Shown: positions 9,873-18,138 of the stretch, one piece after another
Layout of the letters: every line of letters starts with the position of its first letter
How positions within the stretch are numbered: position 1 is the first letter of the stretch
Origin: Micromonospora craniellae
GTDB lineage: Bacteria > Actinomycetota > Actinomycetes > Mycobacteriales > Micromonosporaceae
Reading direction: 5' to 3'
Length of the DNA: 64,000 bases
Assembly: GCF_014764405.1 (NCBI RefSeq)
Contig: NZ_CP061725.1
Location: forward strand, 5,394,001 to 5,458,000
Position numbers and translations under genes: made by a program
Notes under the pieces: model-generated
What the model was told of the DNA's origin: nothing
The model's input: the letters and a program-made list of their open reading frames with translations, nothing else
Database searches by the model: none

Positions 9873-10766
9873 ATGGGACGGAGCGTCACCAGGCTGGGCG
9901 TCGCGTTGCTCGCCGGACTGTTGGTGGCGACAGGGGGTGCCTGCGCCAGAGTGGACGCTTCCGCGCCGGAGGCGCCGGCGCCGGTCGTGTTGCCGCAGGA
10001 GGCGACGGAGCCGACGCAGGCCGCCGTGGCGGAGGTGCCGGACGAGGCGAGTCCCACGCCCACGGCGGTCCAGTCGATGGGTGCCGCGCCCCGGTCCGCT
10101 GCCGCGCCGTCGCCAACGGCGGCCAGTGCGAAGCCGACGCCGCGACGCAGCGCTCCGGCGCCTCGGGCGGTGCCGAAGCCGCCGACGGAGACCAACGTGC
10201 CGCCGAAGCCGCCGAAGCCCGCGGCCAGCGGCTGCCGGCCCACGTACAAGGGCGAGCAGGCCAGCCGGGCGCAGGCCAAGGTGGCGTTGACCGACGCGGC
10301 AGGCCGGACCTACTGGCCGACCTCCGCGCCGGACATCCGCGTCCCGCTGAACCTGATCACGGCGACCGCGTGGCAGGAGAGCGGGTGGCAGTCCAACATC
10401 GTCGCCTGCGACGAGGGCATCGGCCTGATGCAGGTGATGCCGGACACCGCGACCTGGATGAACCAGCGGTTCGGGCAGAACTACGACGTGTGGGACTACC
10501 GGGACAACGCCTACCTCGGCGGCACCTACCTGGCCTGGCTCACCAAGTACATCGGTGACATGTACTTCGACGCCGACTACCGGCTGGACGCGAGCCTGTG
10601 CACCTCGGGCGTACTGGACTCCTGTCTGCTCAACGCGGTCATCGCCGCGTACAACTTCGGTCACGGGGCGGTGGCCCGCCCGGGACAGCCGCTGGCCATC
10701 CCCAACCCGAGCTACGTGCGCAACGTACGGGCGCTCATGACGGAGTGCGTCTGCTTGGGGTTCTGA
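9873..10766 (+). CDS. Secreted lytic transglycosylase, SLT domain
   Basis: The 297-residue exported protein has a short basic N-terminus, a hydrophobic helix (LGVALLAGLLVATGG), and a Cys at residue 24 in GGAC. That Cys could be lipid-modified, although the lipobox is not canonical. A Pro/Ala/Thr-rich spacer follows (about 30-118). The SLT lysozyme-like domain (about 122-297) has the catalytic Glu169 in TAWQESGW, GIGLMQVMPDTA, and the closing AAYNFGHGAV motif. It cleaves peptidoglycan glycan strands outside the membrane. The ATG has a GGGGGG site 6 nt upstream, and TAGGGT at 9834-9839 is a plausible -10. Its 3' end overlaps the convergent MMPL gene by 55 bp. Confidence 0.9.
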   Translation: MGRSVTRLGVALLAGLLVATGGACARVDASAPEAPAPVVLPQEATEPTQAAVAEVPDEASPTPTAVQSMGAAPRSAAAPSPTAASAKPTPRRSAPAPRAVPKPPTETNVPPKPPKPAASGCRPTYKGEQASRAQAKVALTDAAGRTYWPTSAPDIRVPLNLITATAWQESGWQSNIVACDEGIGLMQVMPDTATWMNQRFGQNYDVWDYRDNAYLGGTYLAWLTKYIGDMYFDADYRLDASLCTSGVLDSCLLNAVIAAYNFGHGAVARPGQPLAIPNPSYVRNVRALMTECVCLGF

Positions 10767-12841
10767 TCGCGGGTGATCCGACCGGGCCACCAGAACTTCT
10801 CGCCGAGCAGGAACGCCAGCGCCGGCACGACGACCGTGCGGACGAGCAGGGTGTCCAGCAGGACGCCGAGGCAGACGATGATGCCGATCTGGGTCAGCGT
10901 GATCAGCGGCAGTACGCCGAGCAGGGCGAAGACCGCGGCGAGCAGGATGCCGGCGCTGGTGATGACGCCACCGGTGGCGCGGAGCGCGGAGAGCATGCCG
11001 TCGCGGGTGCCGGTGGCGCGGGCGTCCTCCCGGGCCCGGGTGACCAGGAAGATGTTGTAGTCCACGCCGAGCGCGACGAGGAAGACGAAGGCCAGCAGCG
11101 GGACCGTGGTGTCCAGTGCCGGGAAGCCCAGCACGTGGTCGAAGAGCAGCCACGCGCCGCCGAGGCTGGCGAAGTACGACGCGACCACGGTGACCACCAG
11201 CAGCACCGGGGCGATGATGCCGCGCAGCAGCAGGACGAGCACCGCGCCGACCAGCAGCAGGATCAGCGGCAGGATCACCCGCAGGTCCCGGTCGTCGGCG
11301 GCGGCGGAGTCGTAGTCGCCGGCGACGCTGCCGCCCACCACGGCTCCGGACAGCTCGTCGACACCGGCCGGGGTCGGGGGCGCTGATCCGGGTACTCCGG
11401 CGACGGCGTCGCGCAGCGCGGCCAGGGTGCGGTCCGAGGCGGCGGTGCCCGGTTCGGCGTCGAGGACGACGTCGATCTGGGCGACGGCGGGTCCGGCCGG
11501 GCCGGGTCGGGCCGAGGCGACCCCGTCGACCGTGGTGGCGGCCTCCGTGACGGCCGGCACCGCGCCCGGGTTGGTCATCACCGCGACGGGTTGGGTGGTG
11601 CCGGCGGGGAGGGCACGGCCGAGGGTCTGCGCGCCGGCCACCGCCTCCGGCTGCACCCGGAACTGCTCGGTCTCGGACAGGCCGGTGCGGATGCCCACCC
11701 CACCGAGGGAGAGCGCGGCCAGCAGCAGGGTGGCCAGCGCCGCGACCGGCACCGGGCGGCGGATCACGGCGGCGCCGAGGCGACCCCAGATCCGGCCCTC
11801 GCGGCCGACGCTGCCGACCTCGGGCACGAGCGGCCAGAACAGGCGGCGACCGCCGAGCACCAGGGCGGCGGGCAGCACCAGCAGCGCCGAGGCCATCGCG
11901 AGCAGGATGCCGGTGGCGCAGGCCACGGCGAGGGCACGGTTGAGTTCCCGCTCGCTGAGCAGCAGCGTGAGTACGCCGAGCATGACGGTGCCGCCGCTGG
12001 CCAGGATCGGCTCGGCGGTGCGGCGCAGCGCCTTGCGCATCGCGACGAAGCGGTCCGCCTCGCGGCGGAGTTCCTCCCGGTAGCGGGCGATGAGCAGCAG
12101 GGCGTAGTTGGTGGCGGCTCCGAAGACGAGGACGCTGGCGATGCCGGTGACGGCGCCACCGGCGAAGTTGATGCCGACCGCCGGGATGATGGTGTCCAGG
12201 ACGCGCAGGGTGATCTGCTCGGTGGCCGCCACGATGGCCAGCGGCACCAGCCAGAGCAGCGGGCTGCGATAGGTGACCAGCAGCAGGACCGCGACGACGG
12301 CGGCGGTGAAGGCGAGCAGGGTGAGGTCGGCGCCCTCGAAGACCTTGGTGAGGTCGGCGGTGAACGCCGGCCCGCCGGTGACCTCGACGGTCAGCTCCCC
12401 GGGCAGCGCGGTGAGCGCCTCGCGGAGTTCCGCGACCCGTTCGGTGACCGCCTCCTGACCGCCGGCGGTGGACATCGGCACGGCGACCAGGGCCACCGTG
12501 CCGTCGGGGGAAACCTGGGGCGGGGCGGCCTGGCCGCCGACGGCGAACTGGCCGAGCCCGGCGGAGCCGCTGGTGATCGCGGCCTGGTCGGCGTCGGTCA
12601 GCGGAGCGTCGTCATCGCGGCTGACCACCACGACGGCAGCGGCGACGTCACTGGCGGGAAGTTCGTCCTGGAGCAGCTCGACCTGGGTCGACTCCCAGCT
12701 CTCGGACAGCCCGGTGGCCGAGACCGGCGCCGGGTTGTCGGGGGTGGGCAGGGCGAAGACGAGCGCCCCGGCGACGACCGCCAGCAGGACGGTGAGCCAG
12801 GCTGCGCGGCGGCTGCGCGCCACGCGGGTTAACACGGACAT
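10712..12841 (-). CDS. MMPL family RND-type membrane transporter
   Basis: The 709-residue protein is an MMPL/RND-superfamily exporter. It has an N-terminal helix (AAWLTVLLAVVAGALVFA), a large extracytoplasmic loop, and a block of helices with the LLLVTYRSPLLWLVPLAIVA and FGAATNYALLLIARYREELR motifs. A second loop and a second helix block (VALGVDYNIFLVTRAREDAR) follow. The paired GxxxxDY/TNY motifs in the helix blocks are typical of proton-driven members. Substrates are lipids or hydrophobic drugs in known cases and are not identifiable here. The ATG at 12841 has GAGGGG about 8 nt upstream. The ATG at 12877 lacks one and lies within the operator palindrome, so it is rejected. A divergent MarR gene is the likely regulator. 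Confidence 0.92.
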   Translation of the reverse strand: MSVLTRVARSRRAAWLTVLLAVVAGALVFALPTPDNPAPVSATGLSESWESTQVELLQDELPASDVAAAVVVVSRDDDAPLTDADQAAITSGSAGLGQFAVGGQAAPPQVSPDGTVALVAVPMSTAGGQEAVTERVAELREALTALPGELTVEVTGGPAFTADLTKVFEGADLTLLAFTAAVVAVLLLVTYRSPLLWLVPLAIVAATEQITLRVLDTIIPAVGINFAGGAVTGIASVLVFGAATNYALLLIARYREELRREADRFVAMRKALRRTAEPILASGGTVMLGVLTLLLSERELNRALAVACATGILLAMASALLVLPAALVLGGRRLFWPLVPEVGSVGREGRIWGRLGAAVIRRPVPVAALATLLLAALSLGGVGIRTGLSETEQFRVQPEAVAGAQTLGRALPAGTTQPVAVMTNPGAVPAVTEAATTVDGVASARPGPAGPAVAQIDVVLDAEPGTAASDRTLAALRDAVAGVPGSAPPTPAGVDELSGAVVGGSVAGDYDSAAADDRDLRVILPLILLLVGAVLVLLLRGIIAPVLLVVTVVASYFASLGGAWLLFDHVLGFPALDTTVPLLAFVFLVALGVDYNIFLVTRAREDARATGTRDGMLSALRATGGVITSAGILLAAVFALLGVLPLITLTQIGIIVCLGVLLDTLLVRTVVVPALAFLLGEKFWWPGRITRDQNPKQTHSVMSARTLRT

Positions 12842-12863
12842 CCGTAAAGCCCCTCGGACAGGT

Positions 12864-12956
12864 CTCTCGACAATCATGTATCTAGACAGTCGAGAGTTTC
12901 ACCCATCAAGATAGCTGTGGCAACCACTGCCGGGGTGAGAATCTCGACAGCTGTGG
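12864..12956. promoter_or_regulatory. Probable MarR operator region between mmpL and marR
   Basis: A near-perfect 15-bp palindrome TCTAGACAGTCGAGA lies at 12881-12895 (one mismatch between half-sites). Its TCTCGAC half-site recurs at 12865-12871 and 12942-12948. The outer pair gives 8-bp inverted arms CTCTCGAC/GTCGAGAG at 12864-12871 and 12889-12896. AGCTGTGG is also repeated directly at 12913-12920 and 12949-12956. Such symmetry in the divergent spacer is what a dimeric MarR repressor would bind; binding itself is inferred. Confidence 0.55.
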
Positions 12957-13014
12957 TGAACGCCGGGCTGGGTATGCTCCGAACCCGGGCGTTCGGAAGG
13001 GGAAGCGGCGCGAC

Positions 13015-13545
13015 GTGGCGGCTCAGGGGATGTACCGGCGGCGGGATACCCGTCGGGACCTGCTGATCGCTGAGATCACCGCCGAGCTGCGCCGCTACGG
13101 CGTGGACGCCCAGCACGTGGGTCACGCCTTCGCCGGGCAGCACGGCCTCAACGTCACCGACCTGCAGGCCCTGATCGCGGTGATGGACGCCGAGCTGACC
13201 GGTGCGCCGATCACCCCCGGGCGGCTCGGCGAGCACCTCGGCATCTCCTCCGGATCGGTCACCGCCCTGATCGACCGGCTGGAACGGGCCGGGCACATCC
13301 GGCGTGACCGGGATCCCACCGACCGGCGCAGGGTCCTGCTCCGCTACGCCGACCGGGGCGCCGCGCTGGCGATGGACTTCTTCCGGCCGCTGGGCGAGCG
13401 CACCGACCGGGTGATGAGCGGCTTCCGCGACGACGAGCTGGAGGTGGTGTACCGCTTCATCACCGCCATGGGCGCCTCGCTGCGGGAACACCGGGACATG
13501 GTCCGCGCCGCCCGACCCGAGTCGCCCCGACGCCGGACGGACTGA
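13015..13545 (+). CDS. MarR family transcriptional regulator
   Basis: The 176-residue winged helix-turn-helix protein has LNVTDLQALIAVMDAE, the recognition helix region GEHLGISSGSVTALIDRLER and the wing RDRDPTDRRRVLLRY. All are typical MarR elements, flanked by dimerisation helices. It most likely represses the divergent MMPL exporter and itself, releasing DNA when a small ligand binds. The GTG at 13015 has AAGGGGAAG about 10 nt upstream. The ATG at 13030 is an alternative. It lies 4 bp before the CocE-type hydrolase and is presumably co-transcribed with it. TATGCT at 12973-12978 is a possible -10. Confidence 0.9.
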   Translation: MAAQGMYRRRDTRRDLLIAEITAELRRYGVDAQHVGHAFAGQHGLNVTDLQALIAVMDAELTGAPITPGRLGEHLGISSGSVTALIDRLERAGHIRRDRDPTDRRRVLLRYADRGAALAMDFFRPLGERTDRVMSGFRDDELEVVYRFITAMGASLREHRDMVRAARPESPRRRTD

Positions 13546-13549
13546 CCCG

Positions 13550-15253
13550 ATGTGGGATCGGCTGACGTCCACGCTCGCCGGCGCCGCGTTACGGCTGCCG
13601 CCGGCGCGAACCCGGCGGATCACCGTCACCCGGGACATCCCGGTGCGGGCCCGCGACGGGGTGAACCTGCGCACCGACCACTACCGCCCCGACCTGATGG
13701 ACGCGGCCACCGTGCTGATCCGTACCCCGTACGGGCGGGGCGGGCCGATGCGGCTGCTCTGCCGGCTCGCCGCCGAGCGTGGATTCCACGTGGTCATCCA
13801 GTCCTGCCGGGGCACCTTCGGCTCCGGCGGGTCCTTCGACCCGTTCGTGTTCGAGCGCGACGACGGGCTGGACACCCTCGACTGGCTGCGCCGGCAGCCG
13901 TGGTGGCGCGGTGCGTTCGGCATGTTCGGCGCGAGCTATCAGGGCTTCGTGCAGTGGGCGCTGGCCGCCGACGCGGGTCCGGAGCTGCGGGCAATGGTCG
14001 CCGTCGCCACCGCCTCGACCACCCGCGACTCCACCTACGCGGGTGAGTCGTTCGCCCTGGACACGGTGCTGACCTGGGTGGAGCTGCTCCAGGCGCAGAC
14101 CGTGCCGTGGCTGGCCCGGCAATGGGAGCTCAAACGGGGGCAACCCCGGCTGGCTGCCGCCCTGGCGCACCTACCGCTGGTCGAGGCGGACCGGATCGCC
14201 ACCGGGGGCACCGTGCCGTTCTTCCAGGAGTGGCTGGAGCACCACACCCCGCAGGCCGACTACTGGCGTACCCGGGTCTTCGACGACCGGCTCGACCGGG
14301 TGCGGGCCCCGGTGGCGATGGTCAGCGGGTGGCACGACATCTTCCTCCCCGCCCAGTTACGGGACTACGCTGCCGTGCGCGCCACCGGAGCCCGGCCGCG
14401 ACTGGTGGTGGGCCCATGGACCCACGGCAGTCCCGGCCTGTTCGTGGCGGCACTGCGCGAGGGGCTCGGCTGGCTCGACGAGCATCTGTTCGACCGCACC
14501 GCCGAGCCGGTGGACGAGCCACCGGCACGAGCCGGCCGGGACGCGGGCGTCGGCGCGCCGGTGCGGGTGCACGTGGGTGGTGTCGGCGGCGGGTGGCGTG
14601 ACCTGCCCGACTGGCCGCCGCCGGCCCGGCCCACCCGCTGGTTTCTGCACCCGGGCTCCGCCCTGCGCACCTCGGCGGCGGTGCCGTCGCCGCCGGACGG
14701 CTTCTGGTACGACCCGACCGACCCGACCCCGTCGCTGGGCGGCCCGCTGCTGGTGGCCCAGCGCGCCGGGCCGTTCGACAACCGCCCGGTCGAGGCCCGT
14801 CCCGACGTGCTGACCTGGACCACCGACCCGCTGGACAGCGCGGTCGAGGTGATCGGCCCGGTGCGGGCGGAGATCCATCTGCGCAGCGAACTGGCCCATC
14901 TGGACGTCTTCGTGCGACTGTGCGACGTGGACCGGCGTGGCCGGTCCTGGAACGTCTGCGACGGGCTGGTGCGGGTCGACCCGCAGCGGTTTCCGCCCGA
15001 CGCCACCGGCACGGTGGCGGTGCCGGTGGAGATGTGGCCGGCGGCCCACCGGTTCGCCGCCGGGCACCGACTGCGGTTGCAGGTCTCCGGCGGTGCCCAT
15101 CCCCGCTACGCGCGCAACCCGGGTACCGGCGAGCCGCTCGGCGCTGCCATCACTCTCCGTGGTGGACGGCGGGAGATCTTTCACGATCCCAGACGTCCGT
15201 CCGCAGTGGTCCTACCGGTCGTCCACTCTGCCTCACAGCCTGTTCCAAGCTGA
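13550..15253 (+). CDS. CocE/NonD family alpha/beta hydrolase (X-Pro dipeptidyl-peptidase-like)
   Basis: The 567-residue protein has a CocE/NonD catalytic domain. The nucleophile is Ser129 in GASYQG, the acid is Asp263 in SGWHDIFLP and the base is His292 in GPWTHG. The N-terminal ARDGVNLRTDHYRP and RTPYGRG segments are family hallmarks. The last about 200 residues match the jelly-roll X-Pro C-terminal domain (LDSAVEVIGPVRAEIHL, LDVFVRLCDVD). Family members hydrolyse acyl or alpha-amino esters and amides, such as cocaine esterase and glutaryl-7-ACA acylase; the substrate here is unknown. No signal peptide is seen. Linkage to MarR and MMPL suggests a detoxification or small-molecule modification unit, which is inference. 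Confidence 0.88.
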   Translation: MWDRLTSTLAGAALRLPPARTRRITVTRDIPVRARDGVNLRTDHYRPDLMDAATVLIRTPYGRGGPMRLLCRLAAERGFHVVIQSCRGTFGSGGSFDPFVFERDDGLDTLDWLRRQPWWRGAFGMFGASYQGFVQWALAADAGPELRAMVAVATASTTRDSTYAGESFALDTVLTWVELLQAQTVPWLARQWELKRGQPRLAAALAHLPLVEADRIATGGTVPFFQEWLEHHTPQADYWRTRVFDDRLDRVRAPVAMVSGWHDIFLPAQLRDYAAVRATGARPRLVVGPWTHGSPGLFVAALREGLGWLDEHLFDRTAEPVDEPPARAGRDAGVGAPVRVHVGGVGGGWRDLPDWPPPARPTRWFLHPGSALRTSAAVPSPPDGFWYDPTDPTPSLGGPLLVAQRAGPFDNRPVEARPDVLTWTTDPLDSAVEVIGPVRAEIHLRSELAHLDVFVRLCDVDRRGRSWNVCDGLVRVDPQRFPPDATGTVAVPVEMWPAAHRFAAGHRLRLQVSGGAHPRYARNPGTGEPLGAAITLRGGRREIFHDPRRPSAVVLPVVHSASQPVPS

Positions 15254-15415
15254 ATAAAGCGGCTCTGAACTGGGCATTCGTCCAGAAGTGGGGCTATGGT
15301 GGGAGTACGCCCGGCGCTGTGCAACAGATGGCCGGGAGCGCTTGTGCAGCCTTCCTATCGCGCACGCGGTGTCACTGCCGTGCCCGGCCCCCGACGAATC
15401 GGCAGAGGGGGACTC

Positions 15416-16312
15416 ATGACGCGGGCACCGGCAAACCTGATGGCCGTCCGCAGCTTGCTGCTCAAACACCTCAACCGCGACCCCAACCGGGTACGCGACG
15501 AGGACCTGGAACCCAACGAGGTGGGCATCGTCGGCGACGCCAACCACCGTGGGGGCTACCACTGCGGGTCGGACCGGGTCGTCTCGAACGACTACTCGGT
15601 GGTCGAGTCGCCCCGGGACCGCAACGGTCTGACCCTGGACGCGGCCGCGCTGGACGTGGGCATGTTCCGGGTCAGCAGCCGCGGTCGCACCCACGACCTG
15701 TTCACGTTCTCGACCTGGTGTGTGGCCCAGTGCGTCGCCAACACGGCGGACACCCGGGACATCCGCGAGATCATCTACTCGCCGGACGGCAAGGTGGTGC
15801 GGCGCTGGGACCGGCTGGGGCGGCGCAGCACCGGCGACCGTTCCCACCTGTGGCACACCCACTTCAGTTTCTTCCGCGACTCGATCAAGGCGGGACGTGG
15901 CCAGACGCCGCTGTTCCGCCGCTATCTGACCACCATCGGACTCATCACGCCGGAGCAGGAGGACCCTGACATGACCCCCGAGGAGCACAACTGGCTCAAG
16001 ACCGTTCACCGCAACCTCACCGTCCTGGACGGGCGCAACCCGATCGGGCAGACGTACACCCGGACGACCATGGGTGAGGACCACACCGACCCGACGTTCA
16101 AGGTCGGGCACCCGACGCTGCGCAGCCTCGGCGCGCAGTTGACCGCATTGCAAGCCGCGGTGGAATCGCTGGCCAGCCGCGACTTCACCGACGAGCAGGC
16201 GATCATCAGCGGCGTACTGGCGGGCCTCACGCCCGAGGAGATCGCGGCGGCGATCCCGCCCACCGTCGCCGAGCAGGTCGTGCAGGAGCTCGGCCGACGA
16301 CTGGCCGCCTGA
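15416..16312 (+). CDS. Phage-lysin-like protein with possible M15-type zinc site
   Basis: The 298-residue protein has no signal peptide. Three segments carry potential metal ligands in the order and context of M15 D,D-peptidases: GGYHCG (His49), LDAAALDVG (Asp80) and SHLWHTHFSF (His147/His149). Sequences of this kind, with a following helical MTPEEHNWL...TYTRTTM region and a heptad-like C-terminus (SLGAQLTALQAAVESLASRD), are familiar from actinophage lysis genes and their chromosomal relatives. No other phage gene is adjacent. The ATG at 15416 has GAGGGGG 5 nt upstream, and longer upstream starts lack such a site. A peptidoglycan target is inferred. The assignment to a peptidase family is tentative. 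Confidence 0.6.
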   Translation: MTRAPANLMAVRSLLLKHLNRDPNRVRDEDLEPNEVGIVGDANHRGGYHCGSDRVVSNDYSVVESPRDRNGLTLDAAALDVGMFRVSSRGRTHDLFTFSTWCVAQCVANTADTRDIREIIYSPDGKVVRRWDRLGRRSTGDRSHLWHTHFSFFRDSIKAGRGQTPLFRRYLTTIGLITPEQEDPDMTPEEHNWLKTVHRNLTVLDGRNPIGQTYTRTTMGEDHTDPTFKVGHPTLRSLGAQLTALQAAVESLASRDFTDEQAIISGVLAGLTPEEIAAAIPPTVAEQVVQELGRRLAA

Positions 16313-16325
16313 CGGTCCGGCGTGT

Positions 16326-16353
16326 GGCGGCGGCCGATCCACCGGCCGCCGCC
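16326..16353. terminator. Stem-loop between convergent genes
   Basis: Eleven-base arms GGCGGCGGCCG/CGGCCGCCGCC with a 6-nt loop lie between the stops of the lysin-like gene and the cold shock gene. The stem could terminate both transcripts; there is no U tract, as is common in high-GC actinobacteria. Confidence 0.55.
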
Positions 16354-16366
16354 GCCCCGGCACGGG

Positions 16367-16570
16367 TCACATCGGTCGGACGTTGTCCGCCTGCGGCCCC
16401 TTCTGCCCCTGGGTCACGTCGAACTCGACCTTCTGGCCCTCGGTCAGTTCCCGGTAGCCACTGCTCGCGATCGCCGAGTAGTGGACGAAGACGTCCGGGC
16501 CGCCACCATCCTGTTCGATGAAGCCGAAGCCCTTTTCCGAGTTGAACCACTTCACGGTGCCGGTTGCCAT
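16367..16570 (-). CDS. Cold shock protein, CspA family
   Basis: This 67-residue single cold-shock domain binds single-stranded RNA/DNA as an RNA chaperone. It has RNP1 KGFGFI at residues 13-18 and RNP2 VFVHY at 27-31, with the conserved start GTVKWFN. The ATG has GGGAGAGAG 6 nt upstream. About 240 bp separate it from the divergent DedA gene. A long 5' leader, as known for csp genes, is possible but I see no defined structure in it. Confidence 0.95.
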   Translation of the reverse strand: MATGTVKWFNSEKGFGFIEQDGGGPDVFVHYSAIASSGYRELTEGQKVEFDVTQGQKGPQADNVRPM

Positions 16571-16795
16571 GCGTTCTCTCTCCCTGTTCCAGGCGGGCGA
16601 CCGCCCGCTCCACGCCGGTGGCCGCCCGATACCTTCCCGACAGTAACCGGTAGATAGCGGATTTGCCGGGCGAAGCGCCTCAGGGAGTCGACGATGGCGT
16701 GAGCCGGGCGGTGGAGAGACGGATCAGGGATGACCCGGAGCACACCACACGCATTGTGGGTAGGAATCCCGATGTCGACACCGGCGGTCAGGCAA

Positions 16796-16801
16796 TAGCG
16801 T
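16796..16801 (+). promoter_or_regulatory. -10 element of a probable leaderless dedA promoter
   Basis: TAGCGT lies 7 nt before the ATG of the DedA gene, with TCGACA at 16775-16780 as a weak -35 (15-bp spacing). There is no Shine-Dalgarno site, consistent with a leaderless transcript. Confidence 0.4.
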
Positions 16802-16808
16802 ACGAGGC

Positions 16809-17417
16809 ATGGCGAACCAGTTGGCCCAGGTCGGGGAACTTCCCGTCGCCCTGTTGATGGCGGTGCTCGGGGTGATCATGCTCTTCGACGCGGTTCCGCT
16901 GTTCGGTGTCCTCGTCCCCGGCGACGTCGCGATCCTCGCCGCCGTGGCGGTCGGCACCCCGACCACCGGGCTGGCGACCTTCGTCTCCGTGATCGCCGGA
17001 TGCCTGGCCGGATGGTCCCTGACCTTCCTCGTCGGCCGGCGGTGGGGCTTGGACCTGCGCCGCAGCCGCTTCGGCGACTGGGTCGGCGAGAGCCGCTGGG
17101 CCACCGCCGAGGCCATCCTGCGCCGTAACGGCGGACGGCTGGTGTTGGTCGCCCCGTTCCTGCCGGTGTTCAACGCGCTGTTGCCGCTCGCCGCCGGCGG
17201 CCTGAACATGTCGTACCGGCGCTTCCTCGGCTTCGCCTCGCTCGGCGCGGGCGCGTGGGCCGGGCTCTACCTGGCGGTGGGCACCGCGTCGCGGTCGCTG
17301 GCCGGACTGCTGCCCAGCGGCGCCAGCCCGATGCTGGTCACCATGGTCGGCGGCCTGCTGCTGGCCGCCCTGGTGCTGCTCGGCGTGCGGCGTCGGCTGC
17401 GTGAGGTCACACCCTGA
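16809..17417 (+). CDS. DedA family membrane protein
   Basis: The 202-residue integral membrane protein has the DedA/VTT layout. A first helix leads into the re-entrant segment VPLFGVLVPGDVAILAAVAV. The charged loop FLVGRRWGLDLRRS follows, then the signature RRNGGRLVLVAPFLPVFNALLPLAAGGLNMSYRRF and a C-terminal helix followed by a basic tail. DedA proteins help move or sort phospholipid or undecaprenyl carriers across the membrane. It is a standalone single-domain member, unlike the fused protein at 8.4 kb. It is convergent with the MBL/MDMPI pair. Confidence 0.88.
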   Translation: MANQLAQVGELPVALLMAVLGVIMLFDAVPLFGVLVPGDVAILAAVAVGTPTTGLATFVSVIAGCLAGWSLTFLVGRRWGLDLRRSRFGDWVGESRWATAEAILRRNGGRLVLVAPFLPVFNALLPLAAGGLNMSYRRFLGFASLGAGAWAGLYLAVGTASRSLAGLLPSGASPMLVTMVGGLLLAALVLLGVRRRLREVTP

Positions 17418-17427
17418 CCTGCGGACA

Positions 17428-17467
17428 CCGGTCCGGATCCGGCGGCTGCGTATCGAACCCGGACCGG
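17428..17467. terminator. Weak stem-loop between dedA and the MBL gene
   Basis: Nine-base arms CCGGTCCGG/CCGGACCGG with a 22-nt loop lie between convergent stop codons. This is a plausible bidirectional terminator, weaker than the others in the window. Confidence 0.35.
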
Positions 17468-17478
17468 CGTCGGCCGGG

Positions 17479-18132
17479 TCACCAGCCCCGGGCGCGCCAC
17501 TCGGCCAGGTGCGGGCGTTCCGCGCCGAGCGTCGAGTCCCGCCCGTGGCCCGGATAGAACCAGGTCTCGTCCGGCAGGCGGCCGAACAGCTTGTGCTCCA
17601 CATCGTCGATGAGCGCGGCGAAGCGCGCCGGGTCGCTGTCGGTGTTCCCGACGCCGCCCGGGAAGAGGCTGTCGCCGGTCCACAGGTGCGGGGTGCCGGC
17701 CGGGTCGCGGTAGAGCAGCGCCACCGAGCCCGGCGTGTGCCCCTTGATGTGGATGACCTCCAGCGTGCAGTCACCCACCGGCACCGTGTCCTCGTCGGCC
17801 AGGGTCTGCGCCTCGATCGGCAGGCCCGCCGCGTCGTCGGCGTGCACCAGCGCGCGGGCCCCGGTCGTGGCGACGACCTCCTCCAACCCCACCCAGTGGT
17901 CCATGTGCTGGTGGGTGGTGACCACGGTGTTCAGGCCGCCGTCACCGATCAGCTCCAGCAGCCGGGGCGCCTCGTTGGCCGCGTCGATCAGCACCTGCTC
18001 GCCGGTGTGCCGACAGCGCAGCAGGTACGCGTTGTTGTCCATCGGACCGACCGACACCTTGGTGATGGTCAGGGCGTCGAGTTCGCGTACGGCCGGCGGG
18101 CCGCCGGGGGTGACTTCTCCGCTGTAGGTCAT
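17479..18132 (-). CDS. MBL fold metallo-hydrolase (glyoxalase II-like)
   Basis: The 217-residue metallo-beta-lactamase-fold hydrolase has the zinc motif THQHMDH (His74, His76, Asp78, His79), a third ligand in GHTPGSV, an Asp in TGDSLFPGG and the last His in YPGHGRDST. This pattern fits thioester hydrolases of the glyoxalase II group. The start lies 6 nt after the stop of the upstream MDMPI-type gene, so the two form an operon. Because the partner belongs to a thiol-dependent enzyme family, a role on mycothiol conjugates (for example S-acyl-mycothiol hydrolysis) is attractive, but it is inference. Confidence 0.88.
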   Translation of the reverse strand: MTYSGEVTPGGPPAVRELDALTITKVSVGPMDNNAYLLRCRHTGEQVLIDAANEAPRLLELIGDGGLNTVVTTHQHMDHWVGLEEVVATTGARALVHADDAAGLPIEAQTLADEDTVPVGDCTLEVIHIKGHTPGSVALLYRDPAGTPHLWTGDSLFPGGVGNTDSDPARFAALIDDVEHKLFGRLPDETWFYPGHGRDSTLGAERPHLAEWRARGW

Positions 18133-18138
18133 CGCTTC

